A DNA stretch of 64,000 nucleotides from assembly GCF_018614975.1 (NCBI RefSeq), contig NZ_JAGGNR010000014.1, forward strand, positions 186,001 through 250,000, in the 5' to 3' direction. Numbering within the stretch: position 1 is the first letter of the stretch; each line of letters opens with the position of its first letter. This DNA comes from Paenibacillus polymyxa (GTDB taxonomy: Bacteria > Bacillota > Bacilli > Paenibacillales > Paenibacillaceae). A model generated the notes under the pieces. It was not told the origin of the DNA and ran no database searches. It saw nothing but the letters and a program-made list of their open reading frames with translations. Positions 18,125 through 26,491 of this stretch are shown here, piece after piece. The translations under genes were made by a program, and so were the position numbers.

Positions 18125-18535
18125 TTAACGATCGAAACGTTTATTTTCAGGTTGTGGCGGAGATTGATGGAACAATTCAAGTAAGGTCTGAGGTTTGCCA
18201 TTGGAAGCAAGCCATTCCCTCACGGTCTGTATGGCACGGGTCTGTCCATCTCCCCGATCACGCCATGTAAGAAGCTCGATAACTTTGATAATCAAGGCCG
18301 ACATATTGTGATTATCCAGTTCAGACCGCTCTGCCCTCAGCTTGTGATACAAAGCCTCCTGCTCCCAATCCAGTAGAATTTCATCACCAATGGTTGGCTT
18401 CAAAAGTGTATACGCTCTGTCACAACCTTTACAACGCACCGTGCTGATCTGTTCATCTATAAATTCCGCTCGGACATCCTGCTGGCAATCCGGGCATTTG
18501 AATCCAACTTGTATGTTTTGTATGTTTTCTTTCAT
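18125..18535 (-). CDS. Small zinc-ribbon protein
   Basis: The ATG at 18535 is chosen for AGGAGG nine bases upstream, although the frame is open further. The 136-residue product has an N-terminal zinc ribbon (CPDCQQ at ~14-17 and CKGCD at ~36-40). A helical C-terminal region follows (ALYHKLRAERSELDNHN, LLTWRDRGDGQTRAI). There is no known family name that I can give. It could be a regulatory or stress adapter, but nothing in the sequence shows which. Confidence 0.6.
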   Translation of the reverse strand: MKENIQNIQVGFKCPDCQQDVRAEFIDEQISTVRCKGCDRAYTLLKPTIGDEILLDWEQEALYHKLRAERSELDNHNMSALIIKVIELLTWRDRGDGQTRAIQTVREWLASNGKPQTLLELFHQSPPQPENKRFDR

Positions 18536-18742
18536 GACATTGTTCCTCCTGGGATGTAAGCATTTTGCATCATTCGATGTAAAATACTCCTTGGATATAT
18601 GCATATTGCTTATGTATGTACTACATCTATACCCGATATTTCGTCGATTCACGCTTATTTAGAAGAAATCTGTAAGGTGCTATAATCTTGTAAATATGTT
18701 AAAATATCATACATATCATGGTAGGGAAAAGGCGGGATACTT

Positions 18743-19381
18743 ATGTTGAAGGAAGAGCGCAATATAACCTGGCAATCATCCAGCATCAACAGACAAGACC
18801 GGGAGAAGCATAATGGGCACCATAGTCGTGCCATATGGTTTACCGGGTTATCAGGTGCAGGAAAGTCATCCCTTGCATTTGCCCTGGAGCAGTATCTCTA
18901 CGATCAAGGCGTACGCTGTTATGTTCTAGACGGGGATAATGTACGTCATGGACTGAACCGTGATCTCGGTTTTACAGCAGGGGATCGTCAAGAAAATCTG
19001 CGGCGAATTGGTGAAGTATCGAAGTTAATGGTAGATGCCGGGTTGTTTGTACTTTCGGCTTTTATCTCTCCTCATGAGCAGGATCGGGAGATGGTCAGAC
19101 AGTTATTTGAACCGGATGATTTCATTGAAATCTATGTGCGCTGTTCAATTCAAGAATGTGAGCGTCGTGATCCCAAGGGCCTATACAAAAAAGCCCGCAA
19201 CGGTGACATCCCCCATTTCACAGGCATTTCCGCCCCCTATGATGTACCAAAATCTCCTTCATTTATCATCGATACAGAGCAATGGTCCATTGAGGAAGCC
19301 GTGCAAGAGATCGTACAGCATTTGGAGCAGATCGGTGCTCTTCAACTGCCGCTTCCTACGAAAACAGCTGTTGTTCATTAA
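18743..19381 (+). CDS. cysC: Adenylyl-sulfate kinase (APS kinase)
   Basis: The P-loop GLSGAGKS at residues 35-42 sits in the APS kinase context ([16 protein letters not shown]). It is followed by [37 protein letters not shown] and GLYKKAR, the full family signature. The enzyme phosphorylates APS to PAPS. There is no cysD/cysN/cysH next to it. Instead it flanks the lasso cluster whose first gene is a PAPS-type sulfotransferase, so I infer that it supplies PAPS for that tailoring step. The ribosome site GGCGGG is weak. Confidence 0.92.
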   Translation: MLKEERNITWQSSSINRQDREKHNGHHSRAIWFTGLSGAGKSSLAFALEQYLYDQGVRCYVLDGDNVRHGLNRDLGFTAGDRQENLRRIGEVSKLMVDAGLFVLSAFISPHEQDREMVRQLFEPDDFIEIYVRCSIQECERRDPKGLYKKARNGDIPHFTGISAPYDVPKSPSFIIDTEQWSIEEAVQEIVQHLEQIGALQLPLPTKTAVVH

Positions 19382-19411
19382 TCCTTGCTCAATATACGAA
19401 CCACCTATATG

Positions 19412-19440
19412 AAAGGCGTGCCCATCGTGGCGCGCCTCTT
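19412..19440. terminator. Hairpin between convergent cysC and ABC exporter genes
   Basis: AGGCGTGCC pairs with GGCGCGCCT (one G-U pair), followed by CTTTACG on the plus strand. The U-tract is short. Confidence 0.55.
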
Positions 19441-19476
19441 TACGTGATACCATCGCGTTTGAACTCTTCTGATGTC

Positions 19477-19504
19477 CACTCACTCACTCACTCACTCACT
19501 CACT
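19477..19504. repeat. (CACT)7 tetranucleotide repeat
   Basis: Seven perfect CACT units end eight bases before the stop codon of the ABC exporter gene. They are outside coding sequence, so slippage would alter only the 3' untranslated region. Confidence 0.9.
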
Positions 19505-19511
19505 CTCTCAC

Positions 19512-21332
19512 TTACTGCCCCACAACACCCGCTTGCATGTTCAAAAGCTTTCTGAACGTCCCTACCGGATCAGTTGATAACTGCTGGTACCCGCCTTCTT
19601 GAATCACCCGACCTTCATCAAGCACAATTACACGATCTGCCGTCCGAATCGTGGACAATCGGTGTGCAATCACAATAATGGTCACATGACCTTTTAACCG
19701 TTCCAGTGCCTCATGAATGTACTGTTCATTCTCACTGTCCAGCGCACTCGTTGCTTCGTCCAGTACCAATACCGAAGGATTGCGCAGCATGGCCCGGGCA
19801 AGCACCAATCGCTGGCGTTCTCCTCCCGATAGACGAATACCCCGATCACCAATAATCGTATCCAGACCCTGAGGCAGCTTCCTCACAAAAGCCGCAGAGG
19901 AGGAAAATTGCAAAGCCTGCCACATCTGTTCTTCACTTGCATTTGGATCAACCAGACGCAGGTTCTCACGAATACTTGTATGAAACAGGAATGGGTCCTG
20001 GGAGACATATCCAATGGAACTTCGCCAGCTCAATAATCGTTCTTCTGACAGAGGAACACCGTCAATCAAAATACGACCAGTTTCAGGCCTCACAAGGCCC
20101 ATAATCAGATCGATCAGCGTGCTCTTGCCTGCTCCAGATTTGCCCACAATTGCGGTCATACCCCTTGCTGGAATCGAAGCTTGCACATTTCTCAATGAGT
20201 AGTTGTCACTTCCCTCATAGCGATAGCAGACATCCTCACACGTGATAGATTCCTTCAGTTCCATAGGTTGAATCCCATCCGTTTCAACGTCTCCTGCCGA
20301 AGCAATCTCTTCACTAATCTCACGACTTTTCGCCGTCTGCGCTTGCAGTTCTCTTACCACCCGAAACGCAGGCAGCATGGAGCTAATGTACTCCAGATTG
20401 GATTGAATCGCCGTAAATCTTGGCCACAATCGGGAAAAGATAAGGATGATGAGCAGCAGACTTGCTGGCGGCACCGTCATTACACGGAGAGAAAGATAGA
20501 TGAATGCCGCAATAATGATTGCCGCGGACATCCGGTGAATCAGCTGTGTTCCACTGTTCAATTGACTAAATTGAATGACATTACGTTCAATCTGTCTGCA
20601 CATACGCTCAAACCAGTTCATGTGTGAGCGCTCAAGCATGTTGCTCTTAATATCCTTGATTCCATTGAAATGCTCGGTAATCCCATTATAATAACTTTGA
20701 GAAAATTGAGAGGTCTGATCCCCGATTTGCTTGGCCCGCTTGACGAATTTCCTCAAGACAAAAAATAATACCAATCCACAGACCAGCACAAGTGCCGTCA
20801 ACTTGGCGGATAACCAGAAAGCGAGACCGATCTGAATTCCCGTAAAGATCAGGGAGGCTGCCATTTGCAGCATAATGCTCGTTCCCTGGCTCACACGTGC
20901 AAGTTCAGTCGTTAATATATGGTTAAAATCGGATTTTCGTTTTTGGAGAAAAAATGACCATTGCGCCATAATAATAGCACCATAGGTTTCCATGCGCAGC
21001 GTTCGTACAAATTGCTGCTGGATTCGAATATTACGGATCGTCTGGAGACGCTGCATCCAGGCCTGTCCGGAGACAATCAACACAAAGGTGAACAATACAA
21101 GTAACAATTGGCTATTCTCAGGAAAACGATTCAACACTTCCCCAAGCCAGGGAATGTTTAAGCCTGTGGAGCCCATCTCAAATATGCCAATCAGACTCAG
21201 CATCGGAACAAGCATGTAGATGCCGATCCCTTCCATGAGACTGATACAGATCATCCCTAGCAGATTCCAATATAAAATGGGCCCCGTAACATGATGCAAC
21301 TTTCGCATGAAATACCTTAATTCCGAGATCAT
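19512..21332 (-). CDS. Lasso peptide ABC exporter (fused membrane and ATPase domains)
   Basis: It overlaps the upstream gene by four bases (ATGA). Residues ~15-320 hold about six transmembrane helices of an ABC exporter. The ATPase domain has Walker A GKSGAGKST, the Q-loop region YVSQDPFLF, signature LSGGERQR, Walker B VLVLDEATSALDS and the H-loop IAHRLSTIR, all intact. In lasso clusters the D protein exports the mature peptide and gives self-immunity. It is the last gene of the operon. Confidence 0.88.
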   Translation of the reverse strand: MISELRYFMRKLHHVTGPILYWNLLGMICISLMEGIGIYMLVPMLSLIGIFEMGSTGLNIPWLGEVLNRFPENSQLLLVLFTFVLIVSGQAWMQRLQTIRNIRIQQQFVRTLRMETYGAIIMAQWSFFLQKRKSDFNHILTTELARVSQGTSIMLQMAASLIFTGIQIGLAFWLSAKLTALVLVCGLVLFFVLRKFVKRAKQIGDQTSQFSQSYYNGITEHFNGIKDIKSNMLERSHMNWFERMCRQIERNVIQFSQLNSGTQLIHRMSAAIIIAAFIYLSLRVMTVPPASLLLIILIFSRLWPRFTAIQSNLEYISSMLPAFRVVRELQAQTAKSREISEEIASAGDVETDGIQPMELKESITCEDVCYRYEGSDNYSLRNVQASIPARGMTAIVGKSGAGKSTLIDLIMGLVRPETGRILIDGVPLSEERLLSWRSSIGYVSQDPFLFHTSIRENLRLVDPNASEEQMWQALQFSSSAAFVRKLPQGLDTIIGDRGIRLSGGERQRLVLARAMLRNPSVLVLDEATSALDSENEQYIHEALERLKGHVTIIVIAHRLSTIRTADRVIVLDEGRVIQEGGYQQLSTDPVGTFRKLLNMQAGVVGQ

Positions 21333-22525
21333 ACTTTACCCCTTTCCGTCACCGTATACCTTTTAATTCGCCGCCAGAACCAGAGAAACGGACGTAACGG
21401 AAAGTACAGAAAAAACAAAGAACGCGGAAGCGGCAATTGATCCACATCCCATGTACTTGGATATAAACGTTCAATAAAGAAAAACCACTTCTGTTTCGTA
21501 CTTCGAAGTTTAAACAAATAAGATTGATAATTTTTCATGTCAGCTGGACTTTCGAGCATGTCATTCATGAATCTTGCACCTTCGCTGGCTAATCGCTTGC
21601 CTGTACGGTCACTCAAAGACATCAAGGACCTGTACTCGGCATCCAGTGGCGTGCTCAGCAGATCTGAGGCTAAGTGAAGAGCCTGTGAACCGATTGATAA
21701 ACGTCCCTCCGCTTTCAGACGTCTTTCTACTTTCTTCACATCAAGTGGCATGCTGCGAATCATCTGATCGATATCCAGCAACCAGCGCAGTCTGAACCAG
21801 CCATGACGTGCTCCATGGGTGACCAAATAAGCCCATAGATCTTCTTGTTCAAGCATACGGACAGGTGTCTGTGTGAATGAACTGAATCGGCTACGTTTCC
21901 ACAGCAATTCAAAATCGGTTTCTTTCCCCGAATCCGGGTTCAGACGCCAATGGATCTCCACTTGAGTCCTTTTGACCGGATGGGTGTAACAGATATGATG
22001 TTCCCGCCATTTCCAGCTGCGCACCGTAGGTGCCCGTTCCCCTTCCTTGGATACGTATCCGAGGGTAGCCAGAATGCCTTCAGCCGCTTCCACATCATCG
22101 AACGGAATCAGGATATCCAGGTCTTTGGAGGTTCGCATGGATACATCGCCATAGAGATCATGGGCGAGCGCCGGTCCTTTTAGTGTAATATTGCGGATGC
22201 CGCGTTCACGAAAAGCTCCACACACCTGCTCCATTTCAGCTGTCAGATGTAACATGCGGAATGTATTGACCGTATATTGTTGTCTCAGACTCTCCATAAC
22301 ATCTGCAGGAATGATTGCAGAGTTCAATTCTTTCATTTTCAAATAAAGGACAGAGTATAAGCGGTGATGATAGACAAGCCGCAGAAAAAGCTGCCAATCC
22401 GTTCCTTGCAAAACCGCCTTGAGTTCTTCAGGGGATAGAGCCGTCAGATCATCTCTAATCACACTCAAAATCAGCTTAAGCTCCTTCGGAAACCCTGATG
22501 AATAGAGTTCACTTTCATGTATCAT
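21329..22525 (-). CDS. Nucleotidyltransferase-family tailoring protein of the lasso cluster
   Basis: The ATG at 22525 follows GGGGAG with seven-base spacing and overlaps the B2 gene by 11 bp. The 398-residue product matches the uncharacterised NTP_transf_5 type. KGPALAHDLYGD is followed by MRTSKDLDILIPFDD, where the DLD pair would bind metal. Genes of this type occur in kinase-containing Firmicute lasso clusters and are linked to further decoration of the phosphorylated C-terminus. That role here is an inference. It is co-transcribed with the exporter. Confidence 0.75.
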   Translation of the reverse strand: MIHESELYSSGFPKELKLILSVIRDDLTALSPEELKAVLQGTDWQLFLRLVYHHRLYSVLYLKMKELNSAIIPADVMESLRQQYTVNTFRMLHLTAEMEQVCGAFRERGIRNITLKGPALAHDLYGDVSMRTSKDLDILIPFDDVEAAEGILATLGYVSKEGERAPTVRSWKWREHHICYTHPVKRTQVEIHWRLNPDSGKETDFELLWKRSRFSSFTQTPVRMLEQEDLWAYLVTHGARHGWFRLRWLLDIDQMIRSMPLDVKKVERRLKAEGRLSIGSQALHLASDLLSTPLDAEYRSLMSLSDRTGKRLASEGARFMNDMLESPADMKNYQSYLFKLRSTKQKWFFFIERLYPSTWDVDQLPLPRSLFFLYFPLRPFLWFWRRIKRYTVTERGKV

Positions 22526-23000
22526 AGACAATCTCCCCAGATCCCTTCTCCGGACACCGTTTGCCAAACACACCGACAACCGTATATTGGTCCATAGTAT
22601 CAGCTCCGGTCACGATCAATTTACCACTTCGCAGCCAGGCATGAGCCATCATATGTCCTTGCTTATTCCGCGCAGTCCCCATATATAACGTACTCTCTAT
22701 CTTGCGTCGCTCAAGCATTTTCATCCCGGCAATCGCCATTACAAGGCAGCGGCTTTCCCATAACGTATATTTGCTGGCGAGCGAAATCGCTTTGGAAATA
22801 TTCCGTATAGTGATGACCTCGGTGCGATCAAGTCCTGTCATCGGTGTTTCAACCATGGGTGTACCCAGCCCTGGCGCGATTTTGGCGAATGGCATAGCCT
22901 TCTGTATGCGTGCCCAACCAAGGAGGATATAAGCCTCCCATACCAGTCGACGCATCGACCGCGGGAGCGAGAGATAAGCCTTTATTTTTCGCAACATCAT
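22515..23000 (-). CDS. Lasso peptide leader peptidase (B2 protein)
   Basis: This transglutaminase-like cysteine protease has 161 residues. The catalytic triad is visible as Cys85 (WESRCLVMAIAG), His120 (MMAHAWL) and Asp134 (VTGADT). It cleaves the leader off the precursor after a Thr at position -2, working with the B1 RRE protein and the cyclase. It starts directly after the B1 stop. Met1 and Met2 are both possible starts. Confidence 0.88.
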   Translation of the reverse strand: MMLRKIKAYLSLPRSMRRLVWEAYILLGWARIQKAMPFAKIAPGLGTPMVETPMTGLDRTEVITIRNISKAISLASKYTLWESRCLVMAIAGMKMLERRKIESTLYMGTARNKQGHMMAHAWLRSGKLIVTGADTMDQYTVVGVFGKRCPEKGSGEIVYDT

Positions 23001-23001
23001 T

Positions 23002-23301
23002 CTACACTCCGCGAGTAATGTCGATTAAACCTTCACGGGACAGATGTTCCAGGAATTGCACCACCTGCTCACGACATACATCTGGCTCAATCTCATACTC
23101 CGCAGCAAGTACCTCAACAACTTCACCCAACGTGCGTTCTTCTGCGATCAAGTCCCAGATTCGTCCACCGGTACTCCCCAGATTATAGTATTTTCCAGAG
23201 CTAATGCTCATCATGACTTTTTCACTGCCCATATCACTAACCAGATTGCCTTCCTTCCGGATTACCCGGTCTTCCACATTCATCCGTGTAGTTGCTGTCA
23301 T
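23002..23301 (-). CDS. Lasso peptide B1 protein (PqqD-like RRE)
   Basis: The 99-residue PqqD-family protein has GKYYNLGSTGGRIWDLI and a winged-helix C-terminal half. It overlaps the kinase gene by four bases. B1 proteins bind the precursor leader through its (Y/W)xxP motif and hand it to the protease. The leader here has W8-x-x-P11, consistent with this partner. Confidence 0.88.
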   Translation of the reverse strand: MTATTRMNVEDRVIRKEGNLVSDMGSEKVMMSISSGKYYNLGSTGGRIWDLIAEERTLGEVVEVLAAEYEIEPDVCREQVVQFLEHLSREGLIDITRGV

Positions 23302-24245
23302 TGTCCTGTATGCACTCCTTTACGTATGTGATCTGTGATCCGATCCACCATCTCAAATGCTGTAAACTCAGCACCCGTTCTGACCAATCTGCCAATCTCC
23401 ACACTTGCTGAAAGCCTTGAAGCCGTCTCGAACAACCACTGTGCCAGTCCCTGTCTTGCAACGAGTCCACCACGGAACGTATGCGAGCATAATAGATGCA
23501 ATCGTTCCAAGCCTGCCACTTCAACCAGTTGAACAGATGTATGGTTTTCCTCCGGTTGTGGAGCAAGTTCGAATATTCCAGCTAGTGGTACGGCCATCTC
23601 ATGAAAATAGTGCTGGACAGGTATCGCATACTTCGTAATCTCCGCGTGAACTGTTGCATAATCCTGTTCCTTCATGCCGAATCCATCCAGACTAGGCTGC
23701 CACAATTTCTGTTGCGGATAACCAGGTGATACGATAGCTCTTCCTCCGGCATCCCAGGTCAGTGCAACAACATCATCGGTGAGAAGTGGATAACCGCGTG
23801 ATGCCAGTGCGGCCGACAACGTCGATTTACCTGCCCCCGAATGACCGACAAATGCGTAAGCCCAGCCATCAATAACCACTGCACTGCCATGTAATGGAAG
23901 GATGCCACGCTGCATCATAATGACCGCCATACAGGTGCCCAGGATGAATAATCTGACCTTTTTCTCATCTGCACCCGGTATAGGGGATACAACAATGCGC
24001 TTTCCTTGCTCCATTAGAAACAGGCCTGTATCTTCGATTTTGAAAAAAAGGCTGCCATCCCGTGCCACAAAGTTGTCATCCGCAACGTCCCAGCTCTCCC
24101 ACAATGGATTCAGGTCCGAAGACTCAATGTGTACATCTACGGCATCAGCATTGATCTCTGCACCCTCGGGTACGCATTGCAGTTCAGGCATTCGAAGTTG
24201 GCTCGACCAGCGCAGACCATACGCTACATAATGAACAAGCAACAA
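23298..24245 (-). CDS. Lasso peptide kinase (HPr kinase-like, PadeK-type)
   Basis: The start is probably a TTG at 24245 behind AAGGAGG. The 315-residue protein has the P-loop GHSGAGKS at 134-141 and LLTDDVV at 154-160, as in HPr kinase/phosphorylase folds. The context excludes a true HprK. The homologue PadeK phosphorylates the C-terminal Ser of paeninodin. The precursor encoded just upstream also ends in Ser, so this enzyme is predicted to phosphorylate it. Confidence 0.85.
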   Translation of the reverse strand: MLLVHYVAYGLRWSSQLRMPELQCVPEGAEINADAVDVHIESSDLNPLWESWDVADDNFVARDGSLFFKIEDTGLFLMEQGKRIVVSPIPGADEKKVRLFILGTCMAVIMMQRGILPLHGSAVVIDGWAYAFVGHSGAGKSTLSAALASRGYPLLTDDVVALTWDAGGRAIVSPGYPQQKLWQPSLDGFGMKEQDYATVHAEITKYAIPVQHYFHEMAVPLAGIFELAPQPEENHTSVQLVEVAGLERLHLLCSHTFRGGLVARQGLAQWLFETASRLSASVEIGRLVRTGAEFTAFEMVDRITDHIRKGVHTGQ

Positions 24246-24273
24246 TGAACGACGCCTCCTTCGTAATTAAATG

Positions 24274-24313
24274 TAAAAAAAGCCCTTATATTCATGTTGC
24301 TCAATATAAGGGC
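24274..24313 (-). terminator. Attenuator-type terminator between lasso precursor and kinase genes
   Basis: On the minus strand GCCCTTATATT and AATATAAGGGC form a perfect 11-bp stem followed by TTTTTTT. An upstream segment (24352-24344, AAGGGCGGA) can pair instead with 24316-24308, which contains part of the terminator arm. That gives a possible antiterminator. Confidence 0.85.
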
Positions 24314-24383
24314 GGAGGCGAAAAGCTGAATTAATTCCATTTCCGCCCTTTAAGTATGATGACACGTTTTAGAACTAAACAAC

Positions 24384-24530
24384 TTAGGAAGTTGGATCGG
24401 TTGGATCGTACAGATCCGCATCGTGAACTGTGATCCAGTCAATTTGTCTGTAGCCAGTACCAGCCATCGTTTGATTGACTTCCAACACTTCAAGAGCTGG
24501 TGCTTGCCATTCCTTTTTTTCCATTTGCAT
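24384..24530 (-). CDS. Lasso peptide precursor (A)
   Basis: This 48-codon gene lies between the cyclase and kinase genes, with GGAGG eight bases before the ATG at 24530. The leader (22 residues) contains WQAPALEVLEV, the (Y/W)xxP recognition motif, and ends NQTM, placing the conserved Thr at -2. The predicted core has 26 residues starting AGTGYRQIDW, so an Ala1-Asp9 macrolactam ring is expected. It ends DPTDPTS with a C-terminal Ser as in paeninodin. Two Tyr (core 5 and 19) are possible sulfation sites. Cleavage and ring size are inferred by analogy with paeninodin. Confidence 0.9.
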   Translation of the reverse strand: MQMEKKEWQAPALEVLEVNQTMAGTGYRQIDWITVHDADLYDPTDPTS

Positions 24531-24559
24531 CGTATTCACCTCCTTTCAAGTGCAATCAT

Positions 24560-26491
24560 TCAGAACTTCCGAATGAATCGATATACAATCAAACTGTGCA
24601 TCATCAATCGCAGATCTGGATGTGAAGCAAGCTCTGGTCTCGGACTTGGAAAATTCGCCAAGGCAGACTTGATGCGCTCCGTGTTTAATATGCCAGCAAC
24701 CTTGCTGTCAGAACACAATACACGCAACTCAGCAGTAAATGCGTCCCAATTCGGAATGATGCGATGCAGCCAATCGGCAGGCTGTACACCCCGTACCCGC
24801 TGATTCAGCCTAACCTTGTCAGGCAACTCCGGGGAAGTAGCTCGGCGAATTAATGAACGATCCGTCCCTTGTCTCACATATTGTTCAATCGGTACAGACA
24901 AGCAGAATCGGATGACTCTGGCATCACTTGTCGGATCACGTTCCCAAGCCCGGTAACGGAGAGAACACTTCGTAGCAACGGCACCGTTTTTATTCGCAAT
25001 GGCCAGGTTATTGAATTTCTCCGCACGTACCTTGAGTGCATCGGCCTGGGCACCGCTCTGCAGAACAATAATGGATTTGAGTCGTTCCAATACACCTGTC
25101 CTTTGCGCGAAATCAGGATGGATCAACTGCACGGATGCGGCCTGGCTGGCTCCTTTGGACTGAGCCTTGAACCAATCCGGATATGCCTTTTTCCCAGTGA
25201 TCTTGGCAATACGGGAGAAGGGCATCCCGGTCCGCTCGCTATACTGCTGCATCTCACGGAACCAGCGGTACCAACGGCCACTTTTCAGTAGACTGGCGTA
25301 ATAATCGAGAGCCGGACCCCAGGAGATGGTGAAATTGCCACGTGCGCCTGTGAGCAGGATGCCTGCATCTTGCTGGCTCGCTTTTTCATAAAATCCGCGG
25401 ATCCAGAACGAATTTTCAAAGTATTTATAGGGCATTTCCATAATGTCGAGCCAGGTATCTACTTCACTAAGTGGACTTCTGCCTTCAAAATCAAGGTAGT
25501 TCTCCGTGATATTGCCGACGTGATTAATCGTGGAACGTATGAAGGGCCTCTCGTCGGCCAGCAACGTTTTTGACGTATAATCAGTGAAATCCGGTACGGG
25601 AACATAACTATAGGCATGCAGCCGTTTGCCCTGACTTCTCAGTGTTCCGGAAGCAAAACCTACCACGGCTCCCGAGTCCAGTCCTCCACTTAATGCAGCA
25701 GCCACCTGCCTGTGCGTTCGCAATCGTGAGCCGACTGCCTGACCAAATACCTCTCGAAACGCTTCTACATATTCACCATCCGATTTAAGCCTTAGAGGTT
25801 CCACTTCATCCCAACGATGATATTGCTTCAGCTCCAGCCTACCGTCACGGAAGACAAGTGTATGTGCAGAAGGTAGTTGGCTTATCCCCCGATATACGGT
25901 CGAGTTGATATCTGCTGAATCATGCATGTCGGGAATGGCAAGAAACTCAGATAACCAAGTCTCATCAAGTTCTTTATGTACCCCTTCAAGCCCGAGCAAC
26001 GGATTCATGAGTGTGCAGAAAGCAAAACGTGAACCATCATGTCGGTAATAAAAAGCTCTCATACCTGTAATGTCTCTTGCTGCATACAGTTTGCGATTCC
26101 GCTCATCCCATATGGCAAATACAAAGTCCCCCAGCAATCGGACAGCCACATCGTCTCCCCAGCGCTGATAGGCACGCAAGATCAATTCACTATCCGCCAA
26201 CATAGCCAGTTCAGCTCTGGATATCTGTAATTGATCAGCCAGTTGTTCCCGGTTATCCAGAATGGCATCTGCCGTGATGGTCAGACCACTTTCCTCATCA
26301 TATAAAGGTAATTTCTCGCTAACCGATTCCGGTGTAATCCATTGGGCATGACAACTGAGGAACGCCTCATTGCCTTTCCACACCCCTGTTGTATCCGCAG
26401 GGACATGCCCCAGGCTTGCGTACAAGCGCCAGCTGTCTTCCCATAGCGCCTGCTGACCATCGTTGTGAACAATTCCTGCTATGGCGCTCAT
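24560..26491 (-). CDS. Lasso peptide cyclase (asparagine synthetase-like C protein)
   Basis: The ATG at 26491 follows GGGGAGG and overlaps the sulfotransferase stop by four bases. The 643 residues hold an N-terminal glutaminase-like domain and a C-terminal synthetase domain with the pyrophosphate loop SGGLDS at 268-273. The residue after Met is Ser, so the Cys nucleophile needed for glutamine hydrolysis is missing. That fits a lasso cyclase, which adenylates the ring Asp and lets the new N-terminus attack it. It lies directly upstream of the precursor gene. Confidence 0.9.
   Translation of the reverse strand: MSAIAGIVHNDGQQALWEDSWRLYASLGHVPADTTGVWKGNEAFLSCHAQWITPESVSEKLPLYDEESGLTITADAILDNREQLADQLQISRAELAMLADSELILRAYQRWGDDVAVRLLGDFVFAIWDERNRKLYAARDITGMRAFYYRHDGSRFAFCTLMNPLLGLEGVHKELDETWLSEFLAIPDMHDSADINSTVYRGISQLPSAHTLVFRDGRLELKQYHRWDEVEPLRLKSDGEYVEAFREVFGQAVGSRLRTHRQVAAALSGGLDSGAVVGFASGTLRSQGKRLHAYSYVPVPDFTDYTSKTLLADERPFIRSTINHVGNITENYLDFEGRSPLSEVDTWLDIMEMPYKYFENSFWIRGFYEKASQQDAGILLTGARGNFTISWGPALDYYASLLKSGRWYRWFREMQQYSERTGMPFSRIAKITGKKAYPDWFKAQSKGASQAASVQLIHPDFAQRTGVLERLKSIIVLQSGAQADALKVRAEKFNNLAIANKNGAVATKCSLRYRAWERDPTSDARVIRFCLSVPIEQYVRQGTDRSLIRRATSPELPDKVRLNQRVRGVQPADWLHRIIPNWDAFTAELRVLCSDSKVAGILNTERIKSALANFPSPRPELASHPDLRLMMHSLIVYRFIRKF

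Noticed and set aside
18743-19381. cysC as part of sulfate assimilation
   Set aside because: No cysD, cysN, cysH or sulfate transporter gene is adjacent; neighbours are a zinc-ribbon protein and the lasso cluster.
23298-24245. HPr kinase/phosphorylase of catabolite repression
   Set aside because: The P-loop fold fits, but the N-terminal half and the operon context fit the lasso-peptide kinase type.
24560-26491. Ordinary asparagine synthetase (AsnB)
   Set aside because: The glutaminase Cys is replaced by Ser and the gene lies directly upstream of a lasso precursor with B1, B2 and kinase genes.
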